Shown: positions 18,351 through 30,406 of the stretch, piece after piece
Numbering within the stretch: the first letter of the stretch is position 1
How the letters are laid out: every line of letters begins with the position of its first letter
NCBI GenBank assembly: GCA_029204045.2
Contig: CM055071.1
Coordinates: forward strand, 15,521,161-15,585,160
Length of the DNA: 64,000 bases
Direction: 5' to 3'
Source: Tillandsia leiboldiana
Taxonomy: Eukaryota; Streptophyta; Magnoliopsida; Poales; Bromeliaceae
The notes under the pieces: model-generated
Told to the model about the DNA's origin: nothing
Database searches by the model: none
The model's input: the letters and a program-made list of their open reading frames with translations, nothing else
Translations under genes and position numbers: made by a program

Positions 18351-19166
18351 CCCAACTTGTTTTTAAATCTGGGGTAGGTGCCCAGCGTGATTGTGACAGG
18401 GATTTAGCGGTTCATGAGGGGGAAGTGAATTCTCTGGTGCATCGGTTTGTCTTTTCAGTTTATTGCATTTACTTGTTTACATCTACTTTATCAGTTACTG
18501 ACTACCCACACTGTGACAGGTCCGAGCAGGGGTGGGAACCGGGACGACGGTGAGGCAGCGGTTAGAGGACCCTAGCCATTGAGGCTATTAAACTTTACAG
18601 TTTTATGGTTATCTCTATTCGTGTTTGGTTAGTATACCCGTGCTTACTTGTGTATGGTTTATTGTGGATGTTGGATTGAGATCTTAGTGTAGGACTGACC
18701 TATTATATCTGTGATTGTTGAGGTTTATGAATGCAGCTTGTTTCAAACATAAAAATGGTTTCAAAAGTGTTTTCAAACCAAGTGTCGTGTGGGCACTGAT
18801 TTCTAAACCTGTGGATTTATCCTTTTAAGCAAGGTTGCCGCTTAAAAGATATTGCGAAAACGTTTTGTAAAATCGGGTGTCGTGTGGACACCGTTTTCCA
18901 AACCTATGGATTTATCCTTTCGAAAAGTATGGTGAACATGATTGTATGGTTAAGTGTGATCTCTACTTATTGTTGCTCGATGATTGAATGGTTAAAGTAC
19001 TTGTCGTGCTCGGAACGCCGTACATATACAAAGGAGGCTCCGTCCGTTCGGGGAGTGAATTTGTATATGTGGCGGGTCTGGCGCGCACCGGAGGCAAGGT
19101 TCTTTTAAAGAAAAAAAATATATATAGGTGCGTTTTCCGCTCTTTTAGAACCTCCGGGGCGTGACA
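18351..19166 (+). repeat. 5' LTR of Tek3, 3' portion
   Basis: It resembles the 3' third of the Tek1 LTR: an acceptor-like CACTGTGACAG (about 18510-18520), two hairpins (18781-18797 AGTGTC/GTGTG/GGCACT and 18876-18892 GGTGTC/GTGTG/GACACC), the long hairpin 19016-19074, and the end CCGGGGCGTGACA at 19166. There is no gene. Confidence 0.85.
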
Positions 19167-19173
19167 GATTATA

Positions 19174-19184
19174 TGGTATCAGAG
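19174..19184 (+). other. Primer binding site of Tek3
   Basis: TGGTATCAGAG after GATTATA, complementary to initiator tRNA-Met. Confidence 0.88.
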
Positions 19185-19390
19185 AAAAACGACTTTAACC
19201 ATGTCGGTCAGTGACCAACATCCACAGAGTGTAATACCACAAGTAACTAACCAATTTGATAACCAAGGTGTAGGTGTGTAAAGTAGGAGCGTGAGTACGG
19301 GGAAAAAGGGATAGAGTCCCAGTGTTCGTAGGTCAAGGTGCTAGACCAATTAAGTCTAGGACTAAATTGGTTTCTTTGTATGCACGGGTA

Positions 19391-20050
19391 ATGGCTCGAA
19401 CCCGGTCTTCAATCGATGGTGCAGAAGTGGATATGACGTCTCCGGCAACTGTGAAGAATCGGCTACTTCAAGAACAGTTCCACGGCATGGTTGAGCGCAC
19501 CCCCTTTTTATAGGAAAGACGAACCTCATACGGCCCGCCTTTACGAGGATGGTCGACGGAGCGACACCTTTCAGGTAATACCGACGGCGGGTTTACCCAC
19601 TTTCCGAGAAGTGAGCGACAGGACCACTTTGGTGGAGCGGGAATTGACCGTTGCACGCACCCGGCAGAAGGATCATGAGCCCAGCCGGGGGCCGGAAACG
19701 ACCTTATCCCGGGAATGACTTTCCCAATGGGAGCCGACCACTCAAGTATCCGAAGATGCTGCAAGGAACCAGAAGCACGCCGGCAAGAGGACCAGAGCCG
19801 GGGGGACCGGCCATGCATCATCTACGGAGGAGCACACCGGGTGATCTTTTGTTCCTGGAAGCACGACCATTGCTTCTGTTGTGACAAACTGGGGCAGTCC
19901 TGCTTTAACTGTCCCTGGACCCGGGAACAATTCCTTCAGCGGCATGACACGAACGAGAGGTCTTACGCGACGGCACGACAAAGGACGCACTGCCTGAGGG
20001 AAATAGTAGCAGGTGGCACCCTACTCTTAGTTTTTCCTTTGCGAGTAGGA
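19391..20050 (+). pseudogene. gag: Tek3 gag remnant, core missing, frameshifted
   Basis: It starts MARTRSS at 19391, the same N-terminus seen at Tek4's gag start. After about 38 codons it stops. In another frame GLPTFREVSDRTTLVERELTVARTRQ follows (around 19590-19670), the segment that normally comes after the capsid core. A third frame gives a cysteine cluster around CIIYGGAHRVIFCSWKHDHCFCCDKLGQSCFNC, a zinc knuckle whose His is lost. Traces near 20010-20045 (GGTLLLVFPLRVGSC) recall the start of the protease. It is non-functional. The core deletion is the same as in Tek2. Confidence 0.75.
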
Positions 20051-20261
20051 TCTTGTTAGATATTAGAAGCATCCCACTTCTCCACTTCTTGCTTGGTACT
20101 CCTACCCATATTTATTTAGGGAAGACCCATTTCTAAGTATAATGTTGGTCTTGACCCCAGGAGGACCCTTAGAAGTGAATAATTTGTACCTTCCTGCCCA
20201 ATAAGGTTGGGAAGGCTTAGTTGTCTTTGAGACTTAGTGGTTTCACCGCTAAGGGAATTCG
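20051..20261 (+). other. Tek3 decayed protease region
   Basis: There is no intact protease motif. At the right edge EFEVVLGMDWLTEYQVLIDC (about 20258-20315) is the C-terminal protease segment typical of Ty3/gypsy Pol. Confidence 0.5.
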
Positions 20262-20938
20262 AGGTGGTACTCGGAATGGATTGGCTTACTGAATATCAAG
20301 TGCTAATCGATTGTGAGAAACCGTGTTTCCTATCGAGCCTATTCCGGACACACAACCTATCACCAAGGCACTGCATCGTATGGCGTTTGCGGAGCTAAAG
20401 GAGCATAAGGCACAATTAGAAGACCTCTTGGATAAGGGGTTTATCAAACCGAGCGTGTCGTCTTGGGGTGCACTCGTACTATTCGTACGGAAGAAGGACA
20501 GGAGTCTTCGATTGTGCATCGACTATCGGGAAATAAATAAGGTCATAGAGAAGAACAAGTGCCCCTTATCTCGGATGGATGACCTATTCGACCAACTACA
20601 AGGAGCAAGGTGTTCTCGAAGATTGATCTGCGGTCCAGCTATCACCAGCTTAGAGTCCGGAGTGATGACATACTGAAAACAGCCTTGCGAACTCGGTATG
20701 GTCATTACGAGTTTACGGTTATGCCGTTTGGATTCACTAACGCACCAGCGGTGTTCACGGACATGATGAATAGGATATTCAAGCCTTTCTTAGACCAGTT
20801 GTAGCGGTCTTTATAGACGACATCCGGATCTACTCTCGCACAGACAAAGAGCACGAGGAACACGTGCGAGTAATCCTCCAGACCCTCCGGGATCAAAAAT
20901 TGTACGCCAAACTCAAAAAGTGTGAGTTTTGGCTCCGC
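20262..20938 (+). pseudogene. pol: Tek3 reverse transcriptase, truncated and frameshifted
   Basis: One frame (20323-20640) gives the fingers with LCIDYREINKV. A second (20610-20804) gives FSKIDLRSSYHQLRV and MPFGFTNAPAVF, then a TAG. A further frame gives VAVFIDDIRIYS and KLKKCEFWLRE up to about 20938. The next bases are already integrase, so the rest of the RT connection domain and RNase H, and the first integrase module, were deleted in one step. It is catalytically dead. Confidence 0.88.
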
Positions 20939-20942
20939 GAGG

Positions 20943-22037
20943 AAACTACAACCATTGCCCATACCAGAATGGAAATGGGAATGGATTACCATGGACTTCG
21001 TAATGGGTTTTCCGCGATCGCAACATGGACACGACGCGATATGGGTCATAGTGGACCGTCTGACGAAATCGGCCCACTTTCTGCCAATCCACACGACGTG
21101 GACCCGAGACCGGTTAGCGCAAACCTACATCGACGAGGTGGTAAGGTTGCACGGAGTACCATCGTCGATAACTTCTGATAGGGACACACGCTTTGTGTCA
21201 AATTTCTGGCGGAGCCTGCAGCAGGCACTGGGGACCCAACTGCAGTTCAGCACGGCCTTCCACCCGCAGACGGACGGGCAATCAGAACGGGTGATCCAGA
21301 TTCTCGAAGATATGCTTCGAACTTGCGTACTAGACCAGGGTGAGGGATGGTCGCGTTACCTACCCCTCGTGGAATTCGCCTACAATAACAGCTACCAGGC
21401 TAGTATTCAGATGGCGCCGTACGAAGCCTTGTATGGACGCCGATGTCGATCGCCTATTTGCTGGGACGACTTGGGGGAGCGGAATCATTTGGGGCCAGAC
21501 CTAGTAGAGGAAACGGAGGCAAAGGTGCGCCTTATCAGGCAGCGGCTGTTGACCGCCCAGAGCTGGCAGAAGAGCTACGCGGATCAAAGGCGACGGGAAT
21601 TGGAATTTATGGTGGGGGAACACGTGTTGCTTCGTGTATCACCGTCTAAGGGGACAAGACGGTTCGGCTTACGAGGGAAACTGAGCCCACGGTATGTGGG
21701 TCCGTTCGAGATCTTGGAGCGCGTGGGCCCGGTGGCATACCGGTTGGCCTTACCGCCAAACCTCGAACGGGTACACAACGTGTTTCACATCTCGATGCTC
21801 CGAAAGTACCTTTTCGACCCGTCTCACATCCTCGATGCTTCTGCCGTCGAGTTGCGTGAGGACTTGAGTTTCGAGGAAACGCCGATACGGATATTGGAAC
21901 AAGAGGAGAAGAAGCTTCGCAACCGGACGATCCTCTACGTAAAGGTGCAATGGAGTAACCATGAGGAGAGCGAGGCGACCTGGGAACAAGAGACAAAAAT
22001 GAGAGAGTGTTTTCCTGAATTATTTAGCGAGGGTTAA
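20943..22037 (+). pseudogene. pol: Tek3 integrase core plus chromodomain-like tail (zinc module deleted)
   Basis: A long intact frame (from 20922) begins with seven residues from the RT junction and then KLQPLPIPEWKW. The catalytic residues are Asp25 (MDFVMGF), Asp86 (TSDRDTRF) and Glu122 (GQSERVI), with 35 residues between the last two. The GPF/GPY module and the chromodomain-like tail (IRILEQEEKKLRNRTILYVK to FPELF) are complete. The HHCC module found in Tek1 and Tek4 is missing. The open frame despite upstream decay may mean relaxed but short decay time, or a source element with this structure. It is unlikely to integrate DNA on its own. Confidence 0.88.
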
Positions 22038-22042
22038 GGATA

Positions 22043-22060
22043 AGTTTCGAGGACGAAACT
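22043..22060 (+). promoter_or_regulatory. Pre-LTR stem-loop of Tek3
   Basis: AGTTTCG/AGGA/CGAAACT, 19 bases before the 3' LTR start at 22080. Confidence 0.75.
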
Positions 22061-22079
22061 TCTTTTAAGGGCTGTGTGG

Positions 22080-22936
22080 TGTAATATCACGACTTTTCGT
22101 GTAACGTTTTACCCTCCTACTAATAAAGTATAAGTTAGAGGAAACTGAATTAATGGATTTACTTAAGTTGATAATCTTGAGGTGCGGGTATTTTTCTGCG
22201 ATAGAGCTCGAAAAACGGTGAACGGCGGTGCGACCGGATCCGAATTTCGACTTACGGATCCCCCAGAAAGGGGTTTTTAGGATCGCGGTAACCGTAGTGT
22301 GCATCGGAATCCGTGCAAGAGATCGTGCATGCTTTTCGAGGAGATAAGGAATTATCTCTAAGGAATAAATAATTAATTAATTAAAGATTAAATGCCCGAT
22401 GTGGATTTCTACTGTATGTACCAAGAAAGAGAAATTACTTCTCCCGAAAAAGAAACCCTAGCCGGAGAGAAAATAAAGAAAGAGGAAAAGAGAAACCCTA
22501 ACCGGAAGAGAAAAGGAAGAAAGAAGGAGAAAGCGGAAGGACCCGATCTTCCCCGACGAACGTGCCGAAGCCGGGAGCGTGAACGGATCGCCTTCTCCGA
22601 CGAATCGCGGTAAGCGATGCTCTTTTCGGTTTTCGTTTCGGGGTTTTTGTCATCGTTTTTGGTTTAGCCGCCGCCGTCGCCGCCGCCGTCCAGGGGTTGC
22701 CGCCGCGCCCCGGCCGGCGCCGCGCGAGACAAAGCCCGCGCGGTCGAGCTACCCGCAGCGCCGCGTGGGGCTAGTGCCCGCGCCGCGCTGCAAGCGGCGC
22801 CGCGCGGGGCAAGCCCGCGCGGTCGGGCCACCCGCAGCACCGCGGCCGCCCGCGCCGCGCTGCAGGCGGTGCCGCGTGGGGTAAGCGCGCGCGGCCGGGC
22901 TGCAGCAGCGCCGCGCGGGGCTGGCGCCCGCGCCGC
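22080..22936 (+). repeat. 3' LTR of Tek3, first part
   Basis: It starts TGTAATATCACG. A donor-like GCG/GTAAGC lies at 22609/22610, followed by a GC-rich repeat from about 22665, repeating the order seen in the Tek1, Tek2 and Tek4 LTRs. It is interrupted by NA2 at 22936/22937 and resumes at 57907. Frames such as 22392-22613 are compositional (Lys/Arg/Glu-rich) and I do not call them genes. Confidence 0.85.
22932..22936. other. TSD GCCGC, left copy (NA2)
   Basis: GCCGC precedes NA2's TGTAGTG, and GCCGC follows NA2's last ACA at 57907-57911. Five bases is the usual TSD length for LTR elements. Confidence 0.85.
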
Positions 22937-23771
22937 TGTAGTGACCCCGATCGCCGTGTAGCTTCTCCCATGACCCGTGATGTAAAACACCTATTGTTGG
23001 TGTCTGGGACCCGCAACGCGTCAAATGGACGCGCTGGACGGACTTAGTGAGGCTTCGGGATTAATCCAGCCTTCCGGCCATTTTTGTCAGAATTTAGGAA
23101 GGGCTTTAGACTAATCCGAGGTCATATTTGGATTTAGTGCGAAAAAACATCGAAAATCGGCTATTATTTGCCTTTTTTTTGAGTCCGGATGCCCGAAAAC
23201 GGACCCCGGGAAGTTTTTTGTGCGTTTTGGTGTATGGGGGAGGCCGTGGACCGGCCTGGTGCCACGTGGCACCACCAGATTGGCCGGCGCACACGGCGCG
23301 CTCCACGGAAACATGGCACTGGTGCATGGGCCGGCGGGGGGGACACGTGGCGGCTCGTGATTGGCGGGCTCTGTGTGCACGGTCCACGGGGGCTTGCGGC
23401 CTAGCGCATGGACCAGGGCGCGCCACGTGGCGGCCTGCGAGTGGCTGGCTCACGCGCGCGCGGTCCACGCGCCAGGGGAGCGGTTGGGGGCAGGTGAGGC
23501 GATGTGGGGGCGCCACGTGGCGCCCCGCGATTGGCCGGGCGCAGCCGCCCCACACCCGCGTGTCGGGACACGCTGCGCTCCGCGGTTGGCAGGCGCACGT
23601 GCGCCGGGCTCGGGGAGCGCAGCGCGGATGTGTGGCGGGCTCTGGGAAATCCGGGCGCGCACAGTGTTGGACCGGGCCCAACACTATAGCCGCCCGAATG
23701 ATCCGGGCGCCCAAAAATTGGGCCCAAAAGCCCAATAACTTTGTTTTTTGTGGGCTTTTCGTGGGAGGGCC

Positions 23772-23779
23772 TATAAATA
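23772..23779 (+). promoter_or_regulatory. TATA box of NA2 LTR
   Basis: TATAAATA in the context GGGCCTATAAATAGGC, the best TATA match among the Ty3-type LTRs here. The other LTR has a one-base-deleted form at about 55230. Confidence 0.7.
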
Positions 23780-26381
23780 GGCTTTTTCTTCTTCCTTTTT
23801 GGGGCTTTTGCCGAATCCTTTTCCCCTTGCGCCCTTTAGCAAAGTTTTATCTTATCTTCTTGTGCATCTGTTGAAGGAGTTTCGGATTTTTCGGGGAGCG
23901 CGGACTCGACGACTTCGGCATCGTAGCGTAGTACGACGTTCCTTCATCGGAGGCCCGTTACCGTCGTATTTCGGTCTGCGAGGTCCACAGAGCTGCTCCG
24001 ACAATATTTTTGGACGATTGTTGTGGCGACGGTTTAACAAGAGGTAGATCTACGATTTTTGTATCGTCTACCTTTCTCGGATTTGAGCTTTTATGGGGGT
24101 TTTGGTACGTTTTTGACCCCCTTTTCTGCTGGTGGAATTTTTGGACAGCAGCACCTTGTCAGATTTTTATCTCTGCATCTGGGCATCGGAATTCAACGTT
24201 TAAAGGCTCTTTTGACATCTAAACTTCGCGAGGATCGCCGCTATATTTTTATTGGATTTTTTGAAGCATAGATTACAGGTGAAAAATGCGCATCTTTGGG
24301 ACTGTTCCAACAGATTGTTTGTACTTGGGTTTTTTGGTGGAATAAAGTGTAATCTTGGACCTCTTGTTGTACCCAGGGGTGTTTGCGGGTGTTTTTGAAC
24401 CCGTTGGTGTTGAGGAAAATTGGAGATATTTGTTCTTGGGTATTTTCAGCTGTTGGACTTTGGACAGTTTAGCACTTTCAGGTGGGTTGCCTCGTCTTCA
24501 AGATTAATGGACTGTACATTAATTCTATTGATGTAGGATCAAGCATGGTTGTGAATGTACTATGTAGCATGCTAGAATGTGAGAATTGATATTCCTAGTG
24601 TTATTTGATGATCATGTGATTTTTCTGCTTCCTACAATCTGTTGAATTATTGTTATCTTGGAACTTGACCTAGCACCGTGTCATATGTTGCTTGTGTAAC
24701 CAGAATAGTAGAAAACTCTCACTTGGGCTAGGTTTATTTATGTTTTAGACATCCACACATTATACTCTATTCCTGGACATAGTGTCATCCTCGCCCGGGT
24801 AGTGGGCCGAGTGGTCGAGATTCTTCTTAGTGTGGGATGCATGTTACACTCATGCTTGGGAGCAGAGTGGGGTCTGGTAGTTGTAGCTAGTCTTTTGTCT
24901 GTGCCGGGAGCCGTTTGGGTGAACGGTAGTCCCGGGATGTCTCGTTCTTTATTTCATATGTCGCCACTGTGTTAGTGGCAGCAGTATACCAGTGATAGCA
25001 GGACCTTGAACCCAGAACCTCTTTTGGACACACATATTTTAGTCAACCAATGTTTTTCTTCCAAACATCGAAGGGTCGCCGGAGTCTGTTCTTGTTTGAT
25101 TGGACAAAGGTATTAGCCCCTCGGGGTTTGGAAATAAAAACTTATTTTCTACCTGTTTTTCCTAAAAGAACTAAAAATCATTAAAAATGGGTTTTCCTCA
25201 AATCAAAAATGGTTTTCAGTAATAAATGCCATATTTTTCCTATAAACTTTCCCGCTCGAGAGGATTCGAGTGGTCTGGGTTCTAAGGGCTGCCTCATTTT
25301 CTGGGTCGAGAACAACGAGGGGTTATGCCTAGAGCCTGTTCTTGTTTGATTTGAGTTGTAGGTTCTAGTCCTTCGTGGTTCTCTGACCCTTCATTGTTGT
25401 CGATTGTGGAGTATATCCAGCTAGTGAGTTTGCATGTCGAGTTGATGTTCTTTCTGGGAGCCGTTGGGTTGACAGCGGTCCTACCTGTTCGAGTGGTTCT
25501 TGTTAGTGAGTTAGAGAGGTGATTCGGGTACTGTCGATCTTGTTGATCGTGGATTTGGACTATAGCCTGCATGAGCCATATTGAGCTCGACAGAGATGCG
25601 CGGATACTTTCCTCGGTGGGGTCGCGCCCCTCGAGTGCCACTCCGGAGTTGGGGCTGTTACTTTGCTATCGCGACTCGTCGACGCATTCCCTTTGGCTGG
25701 GCCAATTTTGGCAGTCACGGACACCCTACGGTAGACCCGTCCTCTTGTGGATGTGCGGCAGTAGGTGGGCGCAGGTTTGACTGGACCCTATGTGGCAGTC
25801 AGTGTAGATTGGGTGACTATACTTGAGAGTTAGTAGATGCATCATGTTTCCATCTGTTACACTTCTTGAGCATTTAGATAGAGGCATAGTAGCTGTAGAG
25901 TTATTTTTCTAGCTCTTTTCCTTTCAGTATTGCATTTGTTACTTCATGCCTCTAATAGACTTAGTGGGCAGACCGTCGGTCTTGTTGGCGGTGCCCACTG
26001 AGAACTACTGTGGGATGTAGTTCTCACACCCGCCGTGGTGTATTTTTTCCCAGGGACCTCTACTCCTGTTCCTGCTGCTCTAGTTGCTGATCCTGCTGAT
26101 CGAGGTAAGGGAGTCGCGAGATAGATCCCTACCAGTCGTCTTCCAGAGAGAGTAGATGTACCCCATTTTTGGTGATGTTTTAGTACTGTCAGTGTTTTTG
26201 GGACTTATCTTGTATATTCTTTTTGTTTACTTTTGAGAGTTTTATTTTGAGAGACCTTTGTAGTGAGGTTCAGACTTGTACTTTTTCTTTTGGAGTTGTA
26301 TTATTTTTTTTTCAGTAGTTTACTTTTCAGCTCTGATATCTGTATAGCTTTAGTATCCTTCTTTTTGCAGGTTAGACGCTT

Positions 26382-26451
26382 CGTCTATACGGGGTTTACC
26401 GTATGGGCGGCGGATCTTTTGGCGAGCCCGGGTCGCAGTTTCGACCCCGGG
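26382..26451 (+). other. Two tandem hairpins at NA2 LTR 3' end
   Basis: Hairpin one is CGTCTATACGG / GGTTTA / CCGTATGGGCG. All eleven positions pair, two as G-U. Relative to NA1, two G-C pairs have become A-T pairs. Hairpin two is CCCGGGTCG / CAGTTT / CGACCCCGGG, as in NA1. Confidence 0.75.
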
Positions 26452-26467
26452 GCGTGACAGATTATAG

Positions 26468-26479
26468 TGGTATCAGAGC
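26468..26479 (+). other. Primer binding site of NA2
   Basis: TGGTATCAGAGC, eight bases after the LTR end. Confidence 0.9.
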
Positions 26480-26763
26480 CTAGGATGTAGGTCATTGTGG
26501 ACTTAGGAACCCTATGCTTGTGGTGGGACCCTAGGATGACTCACGTGAGAGCCGTGAATTTTTTTGCGAGAGTCCGGATTGAGTCCTTAACTCACCCAAG
26601 GGATGGGATGAGTGATTGACATGTCTTCTCTAGGTGGCGACTATGTTGGCTACTGACAACATAGTGCTACAGGAAGGAGGACATGCCTTTGACTTTCGCT
26701 AGATTGGGTCGAGTGTTGTTTTGGTACTGTCTTGATGTTTGCATGTTGTTGCATGAGAGCACG

Positions 26764-27521
26764 ATGCCTCCCCGACGCAGGATGCAGACGCGTTCTCAGC
26801 CTTCTTCCTCTGAGCCTGAGCAGCAGGAGTCGGGCCAGGGACAGCAGAGTGAGGTACAGGAGCTGAGGGCCCAGATGGCATTGATGTCAGAGGCTGTTCG
26901 ACGTCAGGAGGAGACCATGGACCGGATGATGCGCATGTTGGAGCAGAGAGCGCAGTCTATTGTAGCACCCCGTGAGAGTTTCCCCGCATCTTCTTCGCCA
27001 GCCGTGGCACCCACAGTTGTACCAGCAGCGCAGGCAGCCCCTATTGCACCGGTTACCAGTAGACAGCCGTCCGGGACGGCAGGACAGTTGACCCCTGCAG
27101 AGCAGCGTGAGGTGGTTGATTTGTTGATGAGGTTTCGTCTGTTTGACCCACCTCATTTTTCGGGGCAGAGTTCGGAGCCGTGGGAGGAAGAGTCGTGGAT
27201 CACGGCGATGGAGCGACATTTTGAGAGTCTGTTTATCGAGGAGCGGTTTCAGGTACTGCTGGCGACGAACTTTTTGGAACACAACGCCGAGGCCTGGTGG
27301 CGGCGTGTTCGACCTGTTGGTCCACCAGGGATTCAGCTTCTTACTTGGGCAGAGTTTCACAGTCTACTTCTTGGAGCTTTCTTCCCGGAGAGCGTTCGAC
27401 AGAGGTTGGAGGAGTACTTGAAGAATCTCCAAAAGGGAGATCGTCCCGTACACCTGTACATCACAGATTTCAACCGATTGTTGGCCTATGTACCTCATGT
27501 GGCCAGGGACGAGGCGCATCG
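26764..27521 (+). pseudogene. gag: NA2 gag, N-terminal part (interrupted by SirA)
   Basis: It starts at ATG 26764 (MPPRRRMQTRSQ), preferred over the in-frame ATG at 26683 because NA1's gag starts at the same motif. A Gln/Glu-rich coiled-coil-like helix (QELRAQMALMSEAVRRQEETMDRMMRMLEQRA) is followed by a Pro/Ala linker. Then comes the retrotrans_gag core with FDPPHFSG, EAWWRRVRPVG, SLLLGAFFPESVRQRLEEYL and YVPHVARDEAHR. This is a capsid protein that would package the element's RNA. The frame is uninterrupted until SirA's LTR at 27522. The coding sequence continues at 42194. Confidence 0.9.
27517..27521. other. TSD CATCG, left copy (SirA)
   Basis: CATCG precedes SirA, and CATCG follows it at 42189-42193. 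Removing SirA and one copy restores the reading of NA2 gag across the site. Confidence 0.9.
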
Positions 27522-28782
27522 TGTAGGTTTTTATATATTAAGGATCCACAAGGATCTAAATAGCTACTATCAAACAACTAGAGGGGGGGGTGAATAGGTG
27601 TAATACTTAAAAACAATCTCAGTGCAAAATAAAAACCAATGCGGAAAATAAAAATAGCACACCGAGATTTACGTGGAATTTAATCCAGGAGAAAAACCAC
27701 GCGACCAACACGCAATAACAATCCACTAAGAAGAAAAGAATAACAAGGTGATTACCGACTCCACGGACTCAAACCCCTCCTTCAAGTTCTTCGGATCTTG
27801 CGCTCCACCGATTGCACGTCCACTGCACACGTTCGAATCCACGAACGCCACTCGAATCCACGAGCGCACGTTTCGAATCCACGAAACGCCTTCAACACAC
27901 CGAATCCACGATGCTACGTCGAATCCACGATGCAAACTCAGCCGATACAGAATATAGGCTTCGATGGTGATCCTTTGCTTAGATTAACATTGAAGAACCA
28001 TAGATGGAATCTCTAAGCAAAGACTAGATCAATTCGACAAATGGTATGTCATGGAAGAACCGTCGAATTGACCTAAAAGAGGCTAAAGAGAAGAACGGTA
28101 AAAACCAGCCTCTAGGGTTGCTCTCGAGTGTTTCTGAATTGATCGGTAGTTCTCGAGAAACCCTAAGTGTCTATTTATATGTTAGAAACCTTTGGAAAGA
28201 GATAAGCATCAAAAACTGACTTAACAGAATTTTTCCCGCACGGCGGTCCGGACTGGATTTGGCTGATCCGGACTGTTGTCTTTTTTCAGCAATTTTCCTG
28301 AAAAAACAGTTCGGGGTCCGGACTAGAATTTCCTGATCCGGACTGTTCATGCGATTTCAGCAAACACATAGTTCGGGGTTCGGACTGAAACAGGGGAGGT
28401 CCGGACTGGATTTCCGTATGAACTGAACTATGTTCGGGGTCCGGATTGGAATGCCCTGATCCGGATCCTGAACATATTACATGTCCAGTTTTTGATTTTT
28501 ATGCAATTAAAAATTCATCCAAGTGTTTCTACACTATAAGAAAGTATTCGGATCACCAAAATTATTTAGTGAAACATACCTGGTCATTCCGAATTCTTTC
28601 TTCTTGAGATTGATGTAATTGATCCACAATTCTTCATCTTCAATCTTCAAGACTCAAAACACTGAGTGTCAACTTGAGCTCTTGTTGAATCTTCTCTGAG
28701 TCTTCGATTGCTGATTGACAATTTGACCACTTCAAGACTCCGACTCAACTCACGAAATATGCCAACACAAAAAGCCGTAACA
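27522..28782 (-). repeat. 3' LTR of SirA (1261 bp)
   Basis: On the minus strand it starts TGTTACGGC (28782) and ends AAAAACCTACA (27522). The U3 (about 28200-28500) holds repeated TCCGGACTG-type motifs. The TATA box (minus TATAAATA) is at 28172-28179. The leader has a hairpin array at 27830-27934. The other LTR lacks about 122 bp of the TCCGGA repeat block, apparently lost between direct repeats. Confidence 0.92.
27830..27934 (-). other. Five-hairpin array with TGGATT loops, SirA LTR
   Basis: On the minus strand the loop TGGATT recurs with different stems. Examples are CGTTTCG/CGAAACG (27888-27869) and CGTTCG/CGAACG (27847-27830); two others pair with one wobble, and the one at 27932-27917 pairs less well. 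Loop positions on the plus strand read AATCCA at 27836, 27855, 27876, 27903 and 27922. Confidence 0.75.
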
Positions 28783-30406
28783 ATCTCCCCCTTTGGCAAT
28801 TTCGTGACAAAACCTAAAAATACATAAAAACGCTCAAGTCACTCATCTTAAACCAAAAAATCGAAACTCAATGTTATCACCAAAGCATTGACTTTCTTTG
28901 CGTGAAAGATTCAATAAATGAAAATTACATTTGAACCAAACAGTCCTAGAACATACTCTGTGACTTAGGACTTGGAGTCTTAAAGTGATGTATATCCTGC
29001 AAAACAAAAACTCCAAACAAAATCAAATGTTAGTCGTTAGAAGTTAAATGTAAATCCTATATTTGATTCGTCCTTTTGGTTCTTTGTTTTTCTTCGACTC
29101 TTTTGTTTTGTGGCTCTTGTCCTCATTTTTTTTTTTAACTCATTGTTTCATCTCCCCCTATCTTGAGCATCTCCCCCTATCTTGAGCATATCTTTTCATC
29201 ATCTCTGTTCTCCCCCTTTTTGATTCGTCCTAATCATTTCTGTTCTTCCCCTTTTTGTCACAAATTGTCAAACAGTGAACATACTTGACAAAAGGAAATC
29301 ACTAACAGCATTAGTTCATAGAGAAAGAGAGATAAAAGCTCAGTTCCGGTATAAAAACAAAAACGCAGATTGCGTACCGGTACTTAAGAGCAAAAATCAC
29401 AAAAATTCTTGAAACAAATTCAAAATTTGAAATCTTTCAAATATCGATTTGTGTTCCATCAAGAAAACAATTTAAGTGCTTGAAAATTGTGAGATCACAC
29501 AGATGTCATTCAATCCAATTAATTTTACAAAAATCAAAAAGATTTACTCCGAAATCATGAAAAACAAAGATAAAATATTATAAACCGTTTTTCATGTTAT
29601 ATAGATCAAACTTAAGTTATCAAAAATAATCTAGAGATCCAAACTCTATCAAGATGTAACGGATTTACAAAGATGACTTATAGAGATTTCCAAATGACAT
29701 CAATTTGATTTCTACCCTTTCAAATTTGAGATAAGCACTAAAATACCTAAGGGTGGCTCTTTGAGCATCTTTTAACTATCCCACCTTATACCAACCAGGA
29801 GATTGTTCAAAATATAAGAACTTTGAATATGAATCTCCGAATGCTTCAACTACAAATTTCAAAAATATTTTTCAAGCATCCAAAACATGTGGTAGCTTCA
29901 CACACTAACCGGCCTACCGGGGTGGCAGCTCTTTCCAACATGTGGTGGTAGTTTTCACACTCCTTTCAGATGTAACTCTTTCCACATCTTTTGCAACTCA
30001 TTTATTACCCTTGAAAAAATGCAATCTCTTATGTGAAAGAATTAAATCCCAAATTTTAGTCTATCGGTTGTCTCATGTTTATCACAATGAACTCACACAA
30101 CCGAGATAGGTTAAGCATCTTAAGATCATAGATGATTACTAAAATTTGATAAATATAACTATCAAAAACTCCTATAATGGAATATCTTCAAAGATTATGA
30201 TTATGGAGTAAAGTTGATAATTCATATAAAATTAAATTGGAGTGAATGAAAGTAAGCCCTTTTCAAATTCAATGCACTCGTTCGTTAAAAACCTTTAGTT
30301 TGAAAGCAAAACATAAAAACGAAAAGCGTTGAAATCATGTAATGCAAAGATTAAGAAAAATATGAAAGGGAAAACCAATCAAACATTACATACAGTCATA
30401 AGCTAT
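28783..30406 (-). other. SirA non-coding 3' region with polypurine tracts
   Basis: No gene is seen. Next to the LTR the minus strand reads AAAGGGGGAGAT (28784-28795), the primary polypurine tract. Further tracts occur at about 29150-29240 (GGGGGAGAT twice, AAAAGGGGGAGAA, GGGGAAGAA). A block at 29749-29996 is shared with SirB's post-pol region. Confidence 0.8.

Larger units (their letters stand above)
18351..22936 (+). mobile_element. Tek3: oldest host Ty3/gypsy element, left and central part
   Basis: The 3' end of the 5' LTR (18351-19166), primer site, shrunken gag, truncated reverse transcriptase joined to integrase, and the first part of the 3' LTR (22080-22936). The rest of that LTR resumes after NA2 at 57907. 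The start of the 5' LTR is beyond NA1, outside the window. The element lacks the second half of reverse transcriptase, RNase H and the integrase zinc module. Confidence 0.85.
22937..26459 (+). repeat. 5' LTR of NA2 (3523 bp)
   Basis: It starts TGTAGTGACCCC and ends GGGGCGTGACA. A GC-rich U3 block (23230-23700) precedes the TATA box at 23772. A predicted leader intron (26105-26370) and two terminal hairpins (26382-26409 and 26427-26451) follow. No gene is seen; the open frames in 23106-23874 lie in the GC-rich block and are compositional. Confidence 0.9.
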